64,000 nucleotides of DNA, taken from positions 372,001 to 436,000 of the forward strand of contig NZ_WAJT01000002.1 in NCBI RefSeq assembly GCF_009650605.1, in the 5' to 3' direction. Every line of letters starts with the position of its first letter. Positions within the stretch are counted from its first letter, which is position 1. Source of the DNA: Labrenzia sp. CE80 (GTDB lineage: Bacteria; Pseudomonadota; Alphaproteobacteria; Rhizobiales; Stappiaceae). Made by a program: the position numbers and the translations under genes. The notes beneath the pieces were generated by a model. The model was not told the DNA's origin, made no database searches, and saw only the letters and a list, made by a program, of their open reading frames with translations. Below, one piece after another: positions 62,019 to 64,000 of this stretch.

Positions 62019-62705
62019 TTAAGAACCTGTTAACTCCTTTGGCGGCAGACCGCCGAGCGCCTTAGCTAGAAACCGACCTGCGATGACCATACCACGCTCG
62101 TCAATGGTGTGACCCAAGTCGTCGAGAAGGTGGCTCTCGACAGAGATATTTGACTCGAGCAACGCATTTGACGCGGCATCCAGGTGATGAGGGTCAACGA
62201 CGTCATCGTCCTGACCATGGACAAGGAGGACGGGCGCTTGGCTTTGAATGTCAGTAAGCTGGTCCGCGCCGGGCAGGAGACCTGAGTAGGCGATCAGGGC
62301 GGCGGGAGGGTGCCGACGGCGGAGGCCGACTTGAAGTGTGAGCATAGCCCCCTGGCTAAAGCCAACGATCGCGAGCTCGTTGTCACTGAGACCGAGCGCG
62401 GAGAGCTCCGCATCGATGAAGGCATTGAGCAGCGGGGCGGAGGCCTCTGCGCCGATGCGATACTCCCGCAAATTACGCTCCTGCAGCGCAAACCATTGAC
62501 GCCCACCAACCATTTCGGACGGGAGGCGCTCTGGCGCATCCGGCGCTACAAAGGCGGCGTCTGGCAGAACTGCTGACCAGGCACGTCCGAGATCAATCAA
62601 GTCCGCGCCATCGGCACCGTATCCGTGCAGGATGATGACGAGCTGCCGTGCCGGCGTTCCCGAGGCAGGGAACACGCGCGGTCCATTCAATGTGATTGGT
62701 GTCAT
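62019..62705 (-). CDS. Carboxylesterase/phospholipase family alpha/beta hydrolase
   Basis: 228 residues of the YpfH/EstB-type carboxylesterase fold. VIILHGYGADGADLIDL, ELAIVGFSQGAMLTLQVGL (GFSQG nucleophile elbow), VLLVHGQDDDVVDP (Asp) and LLDDLGHTIDERG (His) complete the triad. Acts on short-chain esters; exact substrate unknown. Lies just downstream of the radical SAM gene in the same direction. Confidence 0.9.
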   Translation of the reverse strand: MTPITLNGPRVFPASGTPARQLVIILHGYGADGADLIDLGRAWSAVLPDAAFVAPDAPERLPSEMVGGRQWFALQERNLREYRIGAEASAPLLNAFIDAELSALGLSDNELAIVGFSQGAMLTLQVGLRRRHPPAALIAYSGLLPGADQLTDIQSQAPVLLVHGQDDDVVDPHHLDAASNALLESNISVESHLLDDLGHTIDERGMVIAGRFLAKALGGLPPKELTGS

Positions 62706-62736
62706 GAACTTTCAACGTGGCTTAAGAAACAGCGAT

Positions 62737-64000
62737 CTATTCGGCAGCTACGAGAGAAGGTGCATTCCAGGCGCCACTTTCGATCTCCTCGATTTGCTTG
62801 TCGATCTCATTGATGACGAAGCGCGAGAATGGCCCCAGATGAACATATAGAGCGAGCATCATCATCACTGGCTTGATTGCCCGAAAGTTGGTGAAAGCTG
62901 TTGCGGCGAGTGTGCGCCAGAAGGGGCCGCGATAAGTCGTGTTTGTGAAGGTCATTGCCCAGACGAGGCGCCCGAACATCTGCAGATCGTGAAAGAGGCC
63001 AGCGCCGAAAAGGGATCCGTTTGCGCCCTTCATGTTCAGCATCTTTGCAACGTTTCGAACGCGTCCGAAATAAGCCTCTGGACCATAAACCCGATCTATG
63101 ACGGTCTTGAAATCACGCAGGATCGCGGCTCGGTCGCGGCGCGTTTCAAAGTTAAGTCCCGCCGTGCACTGGTCTCCGGCCTCTGTGTCGGGGTCATCGG
63201 TCGCAAAATCCGCGTGCAGCCGTCCTTCTGATGCCAGTCTGCGGGTGAGCTGTGTGTTGGGAAGTGCATAGAGCAGACCCGTCATGGCGACCGGTATGGC
63301 TGCTTCCTCGATCAATTCTGAAATTTCAGTTGCAACCTGATCGCTTTCTTCATCGAACCCGACGATGAACCCGGCCAGCACGAAAATGCCAGCGTCGTAG
63401 ATCTGGTGAACGCTTTTTGCGATATCGCGTCGGGTGTTCTGTTTCTTGCGCGTCGCGACAAGTACCTCTGGGTCCGGGCTTTCAATGCCGATAAATACGG
63501 AGAAGAAGCTCGCTGCTTGAAGTAGCGACAACAACTCCTTGTCATCAGCGAGGTTGAGCGATGCTTCGGTGGACATTTCGAAGGGATAGTTCTTGTCCTT
63601 CTGCCAGGTGACAAGATCAGGGAGGAAGCCCTTCACCGCCTTCTTGTTTCCGATCAGATTGTCATCAACAAAATCGACATGCCCACGATATCCGAGCTCA
63701 TATAGCCTATCGAGCTCTGCCAGCATTTGTTCGTTGGTTTTGGTGCGTGGGCGCCGTCCATACAATTCTATGATGTCGCAGAATTCACAGGTGAAGGGGC
63801 AGCCACGCGAATACTGTACGCCGATCTGCACGTAGTTCTTGAATGTCAAAAGGTCGAAGCGTGGAATTGGGCTCGTGGTAACATCCGCCTTGAATTTCTC
63901 TGCAGTAAAACATCCTTCACGTTCGCCGCCCTCCCAGGCTGCGATGAATGCGTCAAGGATGCCTTCTGCTTCCCCCAGAACGCGAAAGTCTGCGCCGATG
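62737..64000 (-). CDS. B12-binding-type radical SAM protein with DUF4070 C-terminus (runs off right edge)
   Basis: About 420 residues visible; the frame is open to the window edge, so the N-terminus, where a B12-binding domain would lie, is missing. The radical SAM cluster motif is GCPFTCEFCDIIELYGRRPR (Cys-x3-Cys-x2-Cys), followed by YRGHVDFVDDNLIGNKKAVKGFL and VLAGFIVGFDEESDQVA. The C-terminal part with FLTN-type hydrophobic helices (AATAFTNFRAIKPVMMMLALYVHLG) matches DUF4070 members of this family. Substrate unknown; relatives modify lipids or hopanoids. If cobalamin-dependent, it would be a user of the pathway encoded at 25-36 kb. Confidence 0.87.
   Translation of the reverse strand, partial: IGADFRVLGEAEGILDAFIAAWEGGEREGCFTAEKFKADVTTSPIPRFDLLTFKNYVQIGVQYSRGCPFTCEFCDIIELYGRRPRTKTNEQMLAELDRLYELGYRGHVDFVDDNLIGNKKAVKGFLPDLVTWQKDKNYPFEMSTEASLNLADDKELLSLLQAASFFSVFIGIESPDPEVLVATRKKQNTRRDIAKSVHQIYDAGIFVLAGFIVGFDEESDQVATEISELIEEAAIPVAMTGLLYALPNTQLTRRLASEGRLHADFATDDPDTEAGDQCTAGLNFETRRDRAAILRDFKTVIDRVYGPEAYFGRVRNVAKMLNMKGANGSLFGAGLFHDLQMFGRLVWAMTFTNTTYRGPFWRTLAATAFTNFRAIKPVMMMLALYVHLGPFSRFVINEIDKQIEEIESGAWNAPSLVAAE

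Overview
The window reads as a chromosomal segment of an alphaproteobacterium, most likely Hyphomicrobiales/Stappiaceae (Roseibium/Labrenzia/Stappia-like). That placement is inferred from gene content (OpgH, a mixed Cob/Cbi cobalamin set, an aminoacyl carrier-protein operon) and from codon use rich in G/C at third positions. There are no rRNA genes, CRISPR arrays, transposases or prophage genes. One tRNA gene, tRNA-Ser(GGA), is present.

Layout. (1) 1-5.6 kb: the 5' end of the glucan glucosyltransferase gene opgH runs off the left edge. Diverging from it is a tightly coupled operon of an MDR dehydrogenase, a degenerate PTPS/QueD-like protein, a GT4 glycosyltransferase and a methyltransferase, followed by a cytochrome b561. 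(2) 5.8-11.7 kb: carrier protein, acyl-CoA-dehydrogenase-like flavoprotein, amino acid:carrier-protein ligase (a class II aaRS homologue), DUF1839 protein and GH2 glycosidase, packed as one operon of unknown product. (3) 11.7-24.9 kb: a polysaccharide locus with a two-domain hydrolase, a flippase and a GT4 on the minus strand. On the plus strand are a deacetylase, GT4, polymerase/ligase, acyltransferase, GH5, a Wzz-like co-polymerase and a WecG-type transferase. Regions 2 and 3 are adjacent and could act together, for example if an amino-acid-derived acyl group were placed on the polysaccharide; this is inference.

(4) 24.9-35.8 kb: corrin-ring synthesis. CobK and CbiD (minus), CobA and CobB (plus), and a long minus operon DUF6732-like, CbiX, CobH, small ORF, CobL, CobI, CbiG-CobJ fusion, CobM. 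CbiX, CbiG and CbiD together indicate the cobalt-early route; only precorrin-2 dehydrogenase is missing here for uroporphyrinogen III to cobyrinate a,c-diamide. (5) 36-42 kb: DUF2946 and PepSY membrane proteins (metal/siderophore uptake type), an Hsp70-like protein, an ACT-domain regulator, an HTH gene with a probable frameshift, and an alcohol dehydrogenase. (6) 42.2-48.7 kb: tRNA-Ser, a small membrane protein, MsrA, a secreted protein coupled to a chemoreceptor, and a pabBC fusion gene carrying a nonsense codon and several slippage-type indels.

(7) 48.7-64 kb: mostly housekeeping. PheS and PheT with a membrane protein between them, PhnA-type protein, LepA, a LysR regulator with a divergent acetyltransferase, MepA, patatin, M42 peptidase, a Ser/Thr-rich protein, a carboxylesterase, and a B12-binding-type radical SAM protein running off the right edge.

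The best candidates for undescribed biology are the aminoacyl-carrier-protein operon beside the polysaccharide locus, the operon built around the degenerate pterin-synthase fold, and a 72-residue basic ORF translationally tucked between cobH and cobL. The decaying pabBC gene is the clearest example of gene loss in the window.
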